The notes below the pieces were generated by a model. The model had not been told where the DNA came from and ran no database searches. It worked only from the letters and a program-made list of their open reading frames with translations. A DNA stretch of 64,000 nt from CBDDBK01 sp965225715 (GTDB taxonomy: Bacteria > Bacteroidota > Bacteroidia > Cytophagales > Flammeovirgaceae), in the NCBI GenBank assembly GCA_965225715.1, contig CBDDBK010000004.1:620001-684000 (forward strand), read 5' to 3'. Both the position numbers and the translations under genes were made by a program. Shown here piece after piece: positions 44,821 to 53,395 of this stretch. Numbering within the stretch: position 1 is the first letter of the stretch; the number at the start of each line of letters is the position of its first letter.

Positions 44821-44924
44821 TCTTTGTCAGAAATATGTAAAATTTTAGGAAACAAATCTAAAGTATTGACAAAATAATGAACTATATTACTGATTTAAAA
44901 TGATTTTAAATAGAATATTAAATT

Positions 44925-45092
44925 TTACTTTTTAGCCCTATAATGTTCATGAGCCTTACTTTTTAATTCATTAAGTTCTTCTCGCACTGTCTCTAAATGT
45001 TCGCTATTTCTTTCAATTTTCTTTTTTTTAAAAACAGAAGATTGTTGCTCTTTAAGTTCTATTATGCGTGCTTCTATTTCTTTAATATCCAT
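44925..45092 (-). CDS. Small coiled-coil protein (55 aa)
   Basis: Starts MDIKEIEARIIELKEQQ and ends with 'EHYRAKK' and TAA. It is almost wholly charged heptad-like helix (I/L spaced among E and K), which random AT-rich DNA rarely gives for 55 codons. No signal peptide, no recognised family. It lies about 420 bases upstream of tsf on the same strand. Could be a small structural or regulatory protein; it may also be chance. Confidence 0.55.
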   Translation of the reverse strand: MDIKEIEARIIELKEQQSSVFKKKKIERNSEHLETVREELNELKSKAHEHYRAKK

Positions 45093-45580
45093 TTGTTATA
45101 TTGATTAAAAATAATTTAAAATAGAGTTTTTGTATAAAAAAATGCTATAAGTATTAATGTAGTGATAATAAAAGTTTTTAAAAAAGAAAGACATGTTTAT
45201 TATTTATAATTATTTAGCTACAATATATTTGACCAATATACAAGCCCATGTCTATAGCAACTACAATGATAATAGAAAATGAGTTTAATAAAAATTTTTT
45301 GCCTTTTTTTTAAAAAAATTAATGGATAAAAAAAATTGCCAAAGTATTGAATTTGAGATAAAGCACTTTAATCAAAAATATAGTTTCCATTCCTAATATT
45401 TACATCAGGAGAATAGTGCATTTTTTCAAAATAATCATAACCATCTTTCAGGTTTTACCAATACTTCGGTAAATTTTTACCTTAAAAATCAAAAAAAGGG
45501 GCTAAAAGTTTATCTTTAAAAGTATGAAATCAAAAAAAAATTTAGCACCGAGACGGAATGTCTCTTAAAGGCTATATTAA
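45093..45580. other. Gap without recognised gene
   Basis: AT-rich. 'ACCAATACTTCGGTAAATTT' near 45458 recurs near 6543, again close to a family E end. 'GAGACGGAATGTCTC' (45551-45565) is a small perfect hairpin. Nothing else is supportable. Confidence 0.3.
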
Positions 45581-45621
45581 AGGGTATCTCTCATAATACT
45601 CTGTAATTTTTGAAAAAAATA
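45581..45621. repeat. IS inverted-repeat end, family E, third copy
   Basis: AGGGTATCTCTCATAATACT then 'CTGTAATTTTTGAAAAAAA', one base different from 6336-6374. Here it is linked to a transposase 3' fragment pointing at it, identifying it as the element's right (3') end. Confidence 0.7.
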
Positions 45622-45698
45622 GTTTTAATAATTTTATGTATATTATTCACTATCAATTAGTTAAATATTAATATAATTGCAATTTGAGCTTAGTAAGC

Positions 45699-45842
45699 CT
45701 AGTTTTTTGCCCATTTTGCATCCAACTTTAAACTTTTAATTTGCTCATAACGCCAAAGATTATAGGTCAAATTAACTAAAGTGCCGAAGCCTTTAGCTCG
45801 CTCTAGCCCAATAGATTTTAAAGAAAGCCCCCGAATTATTTA
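45699..45842 (-). pseudogene. DDE-type transposase, C-terminal fragment of element E
   Basis: Leftward open frame ending in TAG: 'LKSIGLERAKGFGTLVNLTY' then 'NLWRYEQIKSLKLDAKW'. This resembles the C-terminal helices of IS1182/IS5-superfamily transposases ('GL.RA...G'). Everything upstream of about 45842 is missing. Family assignment is tentative. Confidence 0.55.
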
Positions 45843-46189
45843 CATTAAAAAAATATTGGTTTATAATTCGTAAAATATTATTTATTACTACTTTTATTAT
45901 CTACCTTTGTGGGATATTGTGTGATAAAAATATTAAAACATACTCTTTGAAAAATAGTATCATCATTGCCATGACTTTCCAAAGTTATTATAAAAAGTAT
46001 AATGTCTGCTTTTAGAATAATTAAACTTAAACTCAACTTAAATGTTTGGTTTTTGTCCATATCTTTTTAAACTTCATATTGTCATTTCTAATAATTTCTT
46101 TTTCAAATGAATAGTATTAATTTTTTCATTACTTAAATTTACATATTATTTAAATTTACATATTACAAATTTTATTAACTCTCTATATT
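45843..46189. other. Upstream region of the RRM gene
   Basis: 347 AT-rich bases. 'ATTTACATATTA' occurs twice in tandem at about 46137-46165, just before the RRM start. Open frames here look like chance. A long leader would fit a cold-regulated RNA-binding gene, but no conserved box was seen. Confidence 0.3.
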
Positions 46190-46486
46190 ATGAATATTTT
46201 TGTAGCCAAACTGTCTTACCAAACTGGAGAAGGGGAACTCAGAGAAACTTTTGAGTCTTTTGGCGAAGTTAGTTCTGTTAAAATCATTATTGATAAATTT
46301 GAAGGTCGTTCTAAGGGTTTCGGTTTTGTAGAAATGCCTAATGATCAAGAAGCTCAGCAAGCTATTAATGATCTTGATGGTACTGAATTAGATGGTAGAA
46401 CCATCGTAGTTAAAAAAGCGCAACCCAAAACCTATAGTAATAGTGGAGGCCGAAATGACAGAGGAGGTAATAGAAATAGATACTAA
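46190..46486 (+). CDS. RRM RNA-binding protein with glycine-rich tail
   Basis: 98 residues. RNP2 is 'NIFVAKL' (2-8) and RNP1 'KGFGFVEM' (about 43-50), with the usual beta-alpha-beta spacing. The tail 'SNSGGRNDRGGNRNR' is Gly/Arg/Asn-rich. Comparable bacterial RRM proteins (Rbp of cyanobacteria and Bacteroidota) bind single-stranded RNA and often respond to cold. Followed by a strong terminator. Confidence 0.92.
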   Translation: MNIFVAKLSYQTGEGELRETFESFGEVSSVKIIIDKFEGRSKGFGFVEMPNDQEAQQAINDLDGTELDGRTIVVKKAQPKTYSNSGGRNDRGGNRNRY

Positions 46487-46510
46487 ATTTTTTAGTATCT
46501 AAATTTCTCC

Positions 46511-46550
46511 TAAAAGGTAACTTAAAAATATGATTTTAAGTTACCTTTTA
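46511..46550 (+). terminator. Perfect 17-bp terminator hairpin after the RRM gene
   Basis: TAAAAGGTAACTTAAAA, loop ATATGA, then its exact complement (46534-46550). The 3' arm ends in CCTTTTA, giving a weak T-run. It may serve both directions. Confidence 0.75.
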
Positions 46551-46640
46551 TACTCAGGTTACTTGAAAAAGAGCGTTTTTTGGATTCTAACCTATTGGTA
46601 TTGAAACTTAACGTTTCGCAAAATAAAATAGCTTTGCTAT
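46551..46640. repeat. Family C repeat, inverted copy
   Basis: Inverse of 44691-44780: 'TACTCAGGTTACTTG', 'GGATTCTAACCTATTGG', 'CTTAACGTTTCGCAAAA' and the terminal hairpin ATAGCTTTGCTAT. It begins immediately after the RRM terminator. Confidence 0.75.
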
Positions 46641-46755
46641 ATTATTTATTCTTTAATAAGTTTAAAAATAATAACTTAAACTAATAAAGTTTTTAAAACC
46701 TTCGTGGTCAGCTGTTCAATTTATTGTTTATTTTCCCGACTTACTTGACAACTTT

Positions 46756-47658
46756 TTAATATCCTTTTATAATTTCTTGAACACGTTTTTCAGAAATAGC
46801 AAGGGCTTCAGAAATAACAGTTGTTGAAATGCCTTTTTTATGAAATCCAAGTACAGCTTCTATTTCTTTTTTTTCAATTCCTTTTTCAATTCCTTTTTCA
46901 ATTCCTTTTTCAATTCCTTTTTCAAAACCTTCTATTTGAGCTGTTTTTTTGACACTATTTTCAATCATTCTATTTTCCATATAACGCTGATAAACTGCTC
47001 TATCTTTAGCATTTAAGGCGCTTTCAGCTAAATTTTCTTTAGCTTTTTCCAAACCTTTAGCCTTAACATTTTCCGGGACCTCACTATACTTTAAAAAATA
47101 AATCCATTCATCTAAAGTTGTCTTAGAAACATCATTAAAATTATTGATTTTTAATAAAATATATCTTGGAAAAAGATCACTAACGCTTTTTATACTATAT
47201 CTCTCACGTTGTTTTTTAGACGGCTCAAGACAATCATGGAGATGATCTCCAGTAAAATTTACCTCCCCCCGATAGATATAATCCTTACCTTGTCCTAAAT
47301 CAAAATAAACGATATTAATTGAATAAACTTTTTTGATGGTCCCATAATCTTGACCAAGTTTGATGTGTTCAACCCCAAGTTTGGCAGTCCCATAGACCAT
47401 ACGCTGGAAATAATCTATTTCAGGATCATTTTGAATTTCAACAAGCACCAATTCTCCAAACTTTGTTCTGACTAAAATATCAACACGGTTGAATTTATCA
47501 TCTGCTGTTTCTTGGTTACTTTCACTATCTAAAATAGCATCAATAAATACCTCAAAGGTTAGAATTTCACTCATAAAACCTTCTAAAATAGTATGGTTTG
47601 CTTTATCTCTAAGCAAGCGTTTGATAGCCCAATCAAATTGAATTAATTTTTTTGCCAT
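46756..47658 (-). CDS. PD-(D/E)XK nuclease family transposase/Rpn-like protein
   Basis: 300 residues. 'KFNRVDILVRTKFGELVLVE' and 'IQNDPEIDYFQRMVYGTAKL' give the PD-(D/E)XK site (D then E-x-Q). 'EGFEKGIEKGIEKGIEKG' near residue 245-265 is the tetrapeptide tail typical of this family, coded by a 15-bp-related tandem repeat. The end 'KKGISTTVISEALAIS' is a helix-turn-helix-like element. Members are recombination-promoting or domesticated nucleases spread in many copies; a deleted copy is at 24620-24888. The frame is intact. Confidence 0.88.
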   Translation of the reverse strand: MAKKLIQFDWAIKRLLRDKANHTILEGFMSEILTFEVFIDAILDSESNQETADDKFNRVDILVRTKFGELVLVEIQNDPEIDYFQRMVYGTAKLGVEHIKLGQDYGTIKKVYSINIVYFDLGQGKDYIYRGEVNFTGDHLHDCLEPSKKQRERYSIKSVSDLFPRYILLKINNFNDVSKTTLDEWIYFLKYSEVPENVKAKGLEKAKENLAESALNAKDRAVYQRYMENRMIENSVKKTAQIEGFEKGIEKGIEKGIEKGIEKKEIEAVLGFHKKGISTTVISEALAISEKRVQEIIKGY

Positions 47659-47793
47659 AATATGTTAATTTTAAAACTATTAAAATAAAATTATAAATTT
47701 TTGATAATAAGTGATTTAAATTCAAAAAACAAAGTTAAAATTATGAATACTTGCCATTACTATAATACATTTAAAATGGATTTCAAACTAATT

Positions 47794-49086
47794 CTAATCA
47801 AAACGTCTACGGATAAACCATTGGCTATTAATAACAACACCTAAATGAAATTGCAAAAATTGTTCTGCTATTAAATTGGAATCAGTAGTTCCCCGCTGAC
47901 CACCTAAAAAAACTAAGTTAAATTTAGAAAATTTGCCAGCAGGTAAACAGAAACCTATTGTAAGATTTAGTTCATCTATATTTTGGTTGTTTATAATATA
48001 AGGTAATGATAAATATCTAAATCCTATTCTATATCCTACCCGTTTTAAATATTGGATTGCTGAAAAAATATCTGGATAGAGTTCCAATCCTATACTTAAA
48101 TTTAAACGACTTTCAAAGGTTTCATTCTGATTCTCAAATTGAAAATCTTTCCAATTTTGATAACTCATATCCATTGCTACAGTAAATTTATCTATTTGTT
48201 GGATAGATATTCCAAATTTATAGTTAGCAGGAATCTTAACATCTACATTGTTACGTTCTTCAATATTAACATCAGTAAAAAGTCCAGAAGGAATTTCTAC
48301 TCGGCTGTCCAAAGTTTCTCTAAATCGATAATTAAAAAGGTATTGATAATTACCAGCAATATTAATAGACCATTGTTTGTTTAAAGGCAATTTAAATAAA
48401 AAAGAAGGGAAAAAAGTAAATGATCTATAGACTCTTTCAATATTTTGGCTAGTAATGTTACTGGGTATCAGATTAATAAGCTGGGCAGATTCCTTGTATT
48501 GTATGTTTCCAAAATGGAAACTGATATCCAAACCAAAGCTTAAATAATCGTTCACTTTCAAACTATGTAACCAAAAAAGTTTATTAATCCCTCCAGAACC
48601 TTCGTATGTATAGCGCACAAATTGAGACGTACCTTTCAGGTGTTGAATGGTATTGGATTCATAGTCAACTTGAGTATAAGGACGTGTGCCTATAGCTGTT
48701 TTCCAAAATTTATTAACAGGAAGAGCAAGGGCAAAATAGCTTATATTTCCACTTAAAGTACGTTGTCTATTAGTACCATCTTCTATATATCGTCTATCGA
48801 GATAATAATCAATTTCAAAAGTAGTACTTGTATTATCTTTTAAAGCTGCCGCATTATGAACATTACAAAAGTTTAAATCATTAGTAGCTAATCCTGCTCC
48901 ACCTAATCCCAAGGTTTTACTGGAATAATCATCTACAATTTCTCCTATTCCAAAAAAGGAATACAGTAAATTAGAATTGCGACTTTGTCCAAAAGATATT
49001 TCTGAAAAAGTTAAGAAAGAAACTAATAAACTATAAATTAAGTATTTGGAAAATAAAATTTTAAAAATTATTTTACGCAATGGCAT
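47794..49086 (-). CDS. Outer-membrane beta-barrel protein (FadL-like)
   Basis: The ATG at 49086 (MPLRKIIFKILF) gives a better signal peptide, ending 'EISFGQS', than the frame start at 49113; this leaves 430 residues. 'LYSFFGIGEIVDDYSSKTLG' then 'LGGAGLATNDLNFCNVHNAA' is the N-terminal plug pattern of FadL/PorV-like barrels in Bacteroidota. The remainder alternates hydrophobic and polar residues in about fourteen strands. Role: outer-membrane transport of hydrophobic molecules or T9SS attachment; unresolved. Confidence 0.75.
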   Translation of the reverse strand: MPLRKIIFKILFSKYLIYSLLVSFLTFSEISFGQSRNSNLLYSFFGIGEIVDDYSSKTLGLGGAGLATNDLNFCNVHNAAALKDNTSTTFEIDYYLDRRYIEDGTNRQRTLSGNISYFALALPVNKFWKTAIGTRPYTQVDYESNTIQHLKGTSQFVRYTYEGSGGINKLFWLHSLKVNDYLSFGLDISFHFGNIQYKESAQLINLIPSNITSQNIERVYRSFTFFPSFLFKLPLNKQWSINIAGNYQYLFNYRFRETLDSRVEIPSGLFTDVNIEERNNVDVKIPANYKFGISIQQIDKFTVAMDMSYQNWKDFQFENQNETFESRLNLSIGLELYPDIFSAIQYLKRVGYRIGFRYLSLPYIINNQNIDELNLTIGFCLPAGKFSKFNLVFLGGQRGTTDSNLIAEQFLQFHLGVVINSQWFIRRRFD

Positions 49087-49113
49087 AGTAAAGTAATAAA
49101 ATATAAAATACAA

Positions 49114-49392
49114 TAATTGGGAATAATTGGAAACTATAGAGTTTTCTTATAAAAATACGAAATAGTATTAAGGAGTTAATCAATAAACTTAAAATTATAA
49201 AAAATTAGATTCATCAACATAATAAAAAAATTAGTGTATTCAAAAAATAATTTTAATAGCTTAAATTTTTTACAATAAACCATGCAAGTTATAAAAACCT
49301 TATCTGAATATCTAATCGTTAACCTACAATAATTGAATAATAACTATTAATATAGAATGGTTAAAAAATATTTAATTTAATTATTTCTAATT
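49114..49392. other. Gap upstream of the SRP RNA
   Basis: AT-rich, no repeat or open frame of note. It carries promoters for the leftward barrel gene and the SRP RNA. Confidence 0.3.
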
Positions 49393-49425
49393 TTGTAGTA
49401 TTGTAAAAAAAATAATTTAATTTTG
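49393..49425 (+). promoter_or_regulatory. Promoter of the SRP RNA
   Basis: TTG (49393-49395), 22-base spacer, TAATTTTG (49418-49425), the Bacteroidota sigma-ABfr-type -33/-7 arrangement. The RNA's 5' stem begins 7 bases after. Confidence 0.7.
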
Positions 49426-49431
49426 CTTCTT

Positions 49432-49521
49432 AGCAAGTTGATATAGTCAGCTCCTGCAGAATCCCCCAGATCGTAACTGAAGCAAGGGTATGTGGTTGTA
49501 GCGACCTGATATTGACTTGCT
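49432..49521 (+). ncRNA. ffs: Signal recognition particle RNA (4.5S type)
   Basis: About 90 nt folding into one long hairpin: AGCAAGTTGATAT at 49432 pairs with ATATTGACTTGCT ending at 49521. The SRP-conserved apex is present: 'CCCCCAGATC', loop, 'TGAAGCAAGGG', with the AGCA and CAG(A/G) of the Ffh-binding internal loop. The tetraloop reads TAAC, of the URRC class, in place of the GGAA of E. coli. A T-rich run (49522-49537) after the stem is a terminator. Binds Ffh and targets membrane proteins. Confidence 0.88.
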
Positions 49522-49847
49522 ATTTTTGTTTTTTTGCCATATTTTCAACCACCATTAAAATAATAAATTGCCTTTTATTTACGATCTTGATATTAAAAAT
49601 AAAAAGAAAATATTTTTTCATTATCAATGACTTAAGTATCTAAAAAATCCTTTTTCTATTTAAGATGACCATACTTTCTTATTCTTAACATTAAACTATT
49701 GCATAGTTTTAAATATATTATTTATTTTTGAAAAATAAATTTTTAGCTTAAAATTTGAAAATCATATTTATTTGGCATATTTAAATTCTAAATTTTAATC
49801 TTTTTTTAATTAATTTTCTCAACAACTCATAATCAACTTCTCTTACT
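49522..49847. other. Gap with a family D repeat at 49615-49674
   Basis: 'TCATTATCAATGACTTAAG', 'CTAAAAAATCCTTTTTC' and 'TTTAAGATGACCATAC' match 33021-33072 and 10901-10957. The remainder shows nothing. Confidence 0.45.
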
Positions 49848-51203
49848 ATGTTAAAAATTACTATTTCATTTTTATTAATAAGTTTTATTATATTTAATCA
49901 ATATGCTCAATGTAATCAAGATTGCCCATCAGGTTTAGAAAATGGATGGTGTTGGGGCAATGACCCTGGAAAAGCTAAAGAAAAAAATGCGCTTTATAAT
50001 GACGAATTAAAAACCAAAAAATATTTAGAAGCAACAGAACCTTTAGGTTGGCTTTTAGCTAATACGCCGCGTTTGAACAAGGCTATTTATATTAATGGTG
50101 TAAAAATCTATAAGGCTTTATTAAAACAAACAAAGGATCCTGAGAAAAAAAATGAATATCAAGATAAAATATTAGAGTTACACGATAAACGAATTTGCTA
50201 CTTTGGAGAAAAAAGTAAAATATTAAGTAAAAAAGGTATGCTTGCCTACCCTTATATTGGACCAAGAGCAAAAGAAAATAAAGCATTATATGACTCTTTA
50301 TTCTTTCTTTATAAAGAAATATTTGAATTAAATAAAGGTAAAAAGATGTTTTCAGGAAATATAATTTTTTACATGAAAGTATCTTGTCTTCAATATCAAT
50401 TTAAAAAAATGACTGAACCTGAGTTATTAGTAATCTTTGATGAAATTTCTGATGAACTATATGAACAAACATTAAAGGCTAAAAATGGTAAAAAGAAAAC
50501 GTATTGGGAAGATTGTACCAAAAAAACAGAAAAAATATTTCTAACTACTGTAAATATTGATTGTGAATTTGTTAAAAAAAATTGGACAGAAGATATAAAG
50601 AATAACGATGTAAAGCATTCTAGACGAGCTATCCATTTTATGTCCAAAAATGATTGTACAAATGATCCACTTTATTTACAAGCAATTACCAATGTATTTA
50701 ATGATAGAAATAGTTTTATGTTAGCTAACATCATTACTAAAAAATATCTTAAAAATAAAGATTATAAACAAGCTCTATCTTGGTATGAAAAATCCTTACC
50801 TTTAATAGAGCCAGATTCATTAAACGAAAAATTTGATGTTTATTTAGGTATGGCTAAATTAAAAAATATAGATGGTCAAAAAACTAAAGCGCGTAGTTTA
50901 GCTTTAGAAGCTATCAAAGTCTACCCTACAGGTGCAGCAACAGGATACGAATTTATAGGCGATTTATATTATAGTAGTGCAAAATTATGTAGAGGAAAAG
51001 ACCCCATAGAAGATAGATTATCTTATTTAATTGCTTATGATATGTATAGTAAAGCAAATGCAAAGGAAAAGAAAAATAAAGCCGCGCAACAATTTCCTTC
51101 CAATACCGACATATTTACTTATGGTTATGAAAAAGATAAAAGTATTCGAGTAGGTTGTTGGATTAATGAAAGTACAATACTTAGAGGACGCTCTAATAAA
51201 TAA
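49848..51203 (+). CDS. Secreted TPR-like protein of Cytophagales type
   Basis: 451 residues, signal peptide 'MLKITISFLLISFIIFNQYA' cleaved before 'QCNQDCP'. 'ALYNDELKTKKYLEATEPLG' and 'WLLANTPRLNKAIYINGVKI' resemble a conserved family of Bacteroidota periplasmic TPR proteins. A clear TPR pair, 'NKDYKQALSWYEKSLPLIE', is near residue 300. Several Cys (about six) suggest disulphides. Function unknown. It stands alone between the SRP RNA and a tRNA. Confidence 0.75.
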   Translation: MLKITISFLLISFIIFNQYAQCNQDCPSGLENGWCWGNDPGKAKEKNALYNDELKTKKYLEATEPLGWLLANTPRLNKAIYINGVKIYKALLKQTKDPEKKNEYQDKILELHDKRICYFGEKSKILSKKGMLAYPYIGPRAKENKALYDSLFFLYKEIFELNKGKKMFSGNIIFYMKVSCLQYQFKKMTEPELLVIFDEISDELYEQTLKAKNGKKKTYWEDCTKKTEKIFLTTVNIDCEFVKKNWTEDIKNNDVKHSRRAIHFMSKNDCTNDPLYLQAITNVFNDRNSFMLANIITKKYLKNKDYKQALSWYEKSLPLIEPDSLNEKFDVYLGMAKLKNIDGQKTKARSLALEAIKVYPTGAATGYEFIGDLYYSSAKLCRGKDPIEDRLSYLIAYDMYSKANAKEKKNKAAQQFPSNTDIFTYGYEKDKSIRVGCWINESTILRGRSNK

Positions 51204-51388
51204 TTAAATTTTCTTTGTTATCCTAGGTATATATGGTTAAACTTATTAAATTATAAGTTTGATAAACAGGCATTAAGTTTTTTTTTTAATAAAATATTAG
51301 GTTTCTTTACAATTTTAAGTTTTTTTCATTTAAAATTGCGGGTTCTTTTTTATGCAGTGCCCAACGTAACATAAAAATATTAAAACTT

Positions 51389-51473
51389 GCGGATGTGGTG
51401 AAATTGGTAGACACACTAGACTTAGGATCTAGCACCTGTAATGGGTATGGGGGTTCGAGTCCCTCCATCCGCA
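51389..51473 (+). tRNA. tRNA-Leu (TAG)
   Basis: 85 nt with a class II variable arm. Acceptor GCGGATG pairs with CATCCGC; anticodon stem CTAGA/TCTAG around CTTAGGA gives TAG; T-arm GGGGGTTCGAGTCCCTC. CCA not encoded. A family C repeat begins 2 bases after its 3' end. Confidence 0.96.
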
Positions 51474-51474
51474 C

Positions 51475-51570
51475 TATAGCAATGCTATTTTATTTTGCGA
51501 AACGTTAAGTTTCAATACCAATAGGTTAGAATCCAAAAAACTTTCTTTTTCAAGCAATCTAAGTATAATA
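51475..51570. repeat. Family C repeat abutting tRNA-Leu
   Basis: ATAGCAATGCTAT hairpin, 'TTTATTTTGCGAAACG', 'AATACCAATAGGTTAG', then 'TTTTTCAAGCAATCTAAG'. Same orientation as 44691-44780 and opposite to 46551-46640. Confidence 0.75.
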
Positions 51571-51626
51571 TTATTTTTAATTTCAAAACAACTTTATATA
51601 TAATAACCACAAAAGGAACTTTTTAA

Positions 51627-53267
51627 ATGATAGTTAAGCAAGAAGAGTTAGCTAAAAATTATACTAGACTTTCTTTAACACTTGAGAGTCAAGATTACAA
51701 TGGAAAACTTACTGAACGCCTCAAAGAACAATCCCGTGATGTCCACCTCAAAGGATTTAGAAAAGGTAAGGTGCCTACTAAATTAATTTATAAATTAATT
51801 GGCAAACCTATAAAAATGGAAATCTTAACTGAACTTTTCAATGAAAAGCTATCTCAAGAACTTAAAAAATTAACTTATCAAAATCAAAATGAAGATCTAA
51901 AAGAAAAACCTAGCCACTTTATATTTGCTAATCCATTGGTTATAAAAAATGAAATTAACGAAAAAACAGTCTCTTTTCAAGACGATTTTTTAATAGAAAT
52001 TAATATTGCCCATTTTCCTTATGAGCAAATAAATTTTGATAACATTAAATATCCTATTGATAAAATAAGTGTTTTAGATGAAGATATCGAATATACTATA
52101 AACAGTTTCCAATTGGAATTTGCAAAAAAAGAGGAGACTATTAAAGTTAAAAAAGAGGATTTAAATAATTTAGAAAAATTAGAATCCGAAAATCCAAAAA
52201 AATCTTTAGTTGTAAATATATATTCACCCCTGTTTCACAGCAAATATATATCAAATAGTTTTCGTTTTAGATCATTTTCTCAAGATATTCAAGAGAAAAT
52301 TTTGAAAGCTTTTAAAGAAAAATATACGACTGTAAATACAGAAACTATGGCTGAAGAGGAAAACTATGACAATGAACATCCAGAATGGGTAGATATTAAA
52401 TTATCTCTTGAAGATGCTGAAAAATACTTTTATCTCATAAATACAGATACTCCAACAGAAGAAAAAGAAAATACATTTACATTTACAATGGGTTTATTAT
52501 CTTTTCAATTGGTTATCCTTCGTGAGTTAAATCAAGATTTTTTTCAAGAAGTTGCTGATAAATATAAACTTACTAATGACAATCATATTAAAGACAGTAG
52601 TAAAAACGTAGATTCTGAAAATAAAGAAAATAATCAAGAGGTGAATGAGAATAATGAAAGTATAGATTCTGAAAATAAAGAAAATAATGATTACACAACT
52701 CAAATATCAGACTTAGATACTTTCAAAGAAAAAATAAGCCAACTGTATAAAAAAAAATTTTTTTCTACTATAGAAAACTCTATCATGCTTAAAAAAACCT
52801 TTAAAAAAATTATAGAATCTCAAAATATTTCAACCCCAGAAGGTCTTATTGAGGATATAATAAAATTATCTTCTGATAATAATAAAACAAAAGAGCAGAA
52901 GACCGATGAAGAAAAGAAAATAGATATGGATAAGCAAAAAAAGACTCTCAGAGATACTTATAATAATAATATTGTTATGGAGCTTTTATCCAAACAACTA
53001 CAACTACCAACTTTTGACCAAAAAGTAGATGAGGAAATATTTACTATGCTTAACGTGTATAATCCTGGTAATGATATTACAAAAGATTCTCCCGAATTTG
53101 AAAAATTAAAAAAAGAACTTCTAGAAACTAAGCAAGACAATGATTTTAGGAATATAGTATATAAAAAAATTGAAAATGATTTAGAAAATAGTTTCAAAGA
53201 AATATTCAAAGAGGAAAAAGAAATCACCTTAAAAGAATCAAAGATTCTTTTACACGATTTAAAATAA
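51627..53267 (+). CDS. tig: Trigger factor, enlarged and with asparagine/glutamate-rich insert
   Basis: 546 residues against about 440-450 for Bacteroidota trigger factors. The ribosome-binding signature GFRKGKVP is at 43-50, and the N-terminal domain (1-145) and C-terminal helical arms are recognisable. No clear FKBP peptidyl-prolyl isomerase motif is visible in the middle. An insert at about 320-360 carries two copies of 'DSENKENN', coded by 26-bp direct repeats 54 bases apart. It binds the ribosome exit tunnel and holds nascent chains. Confidence 0.85.
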   Translation: MIVKQEELAKNYTRLSLTLESQDYNGKLTERLKEQSRDVHLKGFRKGKVPTKLIYKLIGKPIKMEILTELFNEKLSQELKKLTYQNQNEDLKEKPSHFIFANPLVIKNEINEKTVSFQDDFLIEINIAHFPYEQINFDNIKYPIDKISVLDEDIEYTINSFQLEFAKKEETIKVKKEDLNNLEKLESENPKKSLVVNIYSPLFHSKYISNSFRFRSFSQDIQEKILKAFKEKYTTVNTETMAEEENYDNEHPEWVDIKLSLEDAEKYFYLINTDTPTEEKENTFTFTMGLLSFQLVILRELNQDFFQEVADKYKLTNDNHIKDSSKNVDSENKENNQEVNENNESIDSENKENNDYTTQISDLDTFKEKISQLYKKKFFSTIENSIMLKKTFKKIIESQNISTPEGLIEDIIKLSSDNNKTKEQKTDEEKKIDMDKQKKTLRDTYNNNIVMELLSKQLQLPTFDQKVDEEIFTMLNVYNPGNDITKDSPEFEKLKKELLETKQDNDFRNIVYKKIENDLENSFKEIFKEEKEITLKESKILLHDLK

Positions 53268-53307
53268 GGGATCGAAATTGAAAATTGCTGACAGGTTTTA
53301 TGCTAGT

Positions 53308-53351
53308 AACAAGCTATGTTCTATTTGTAATCAATAGGAACATAGCTTGTT
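53308..53351. terminator. Bidirectional hairpin between tig and the ABC gene
   Basis: AACAAGCTATGTTC (53308-53321) and its exact complement (53338-53351), loop 16 bases. It lies between convergent genes. There is no strong T-run on either side, so termination may be partial. Confidence 0.55.
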
Positions 53352-53395
53352 CAAAATCAATACATTAATAAGTTCCAAATATCTTTTTTCAAATT

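Noticed and set aside
45878..46060. 60-codon minus-strand ORF upstream of the RRM gene
   Set aside because: The composition is dominated by I, L, F and K as expected from A/T-rich DNA; there is no motif, and it contrasts with the better 55-codon ORF at 44925-45092.
46861..46930. Short tandem repeat that might be a CRISPR-like or regulatory repeat
   Set aside because: It lies inside the coding frame of the PD-(D/E)XK protein and codes the family-typical GIEK linker.
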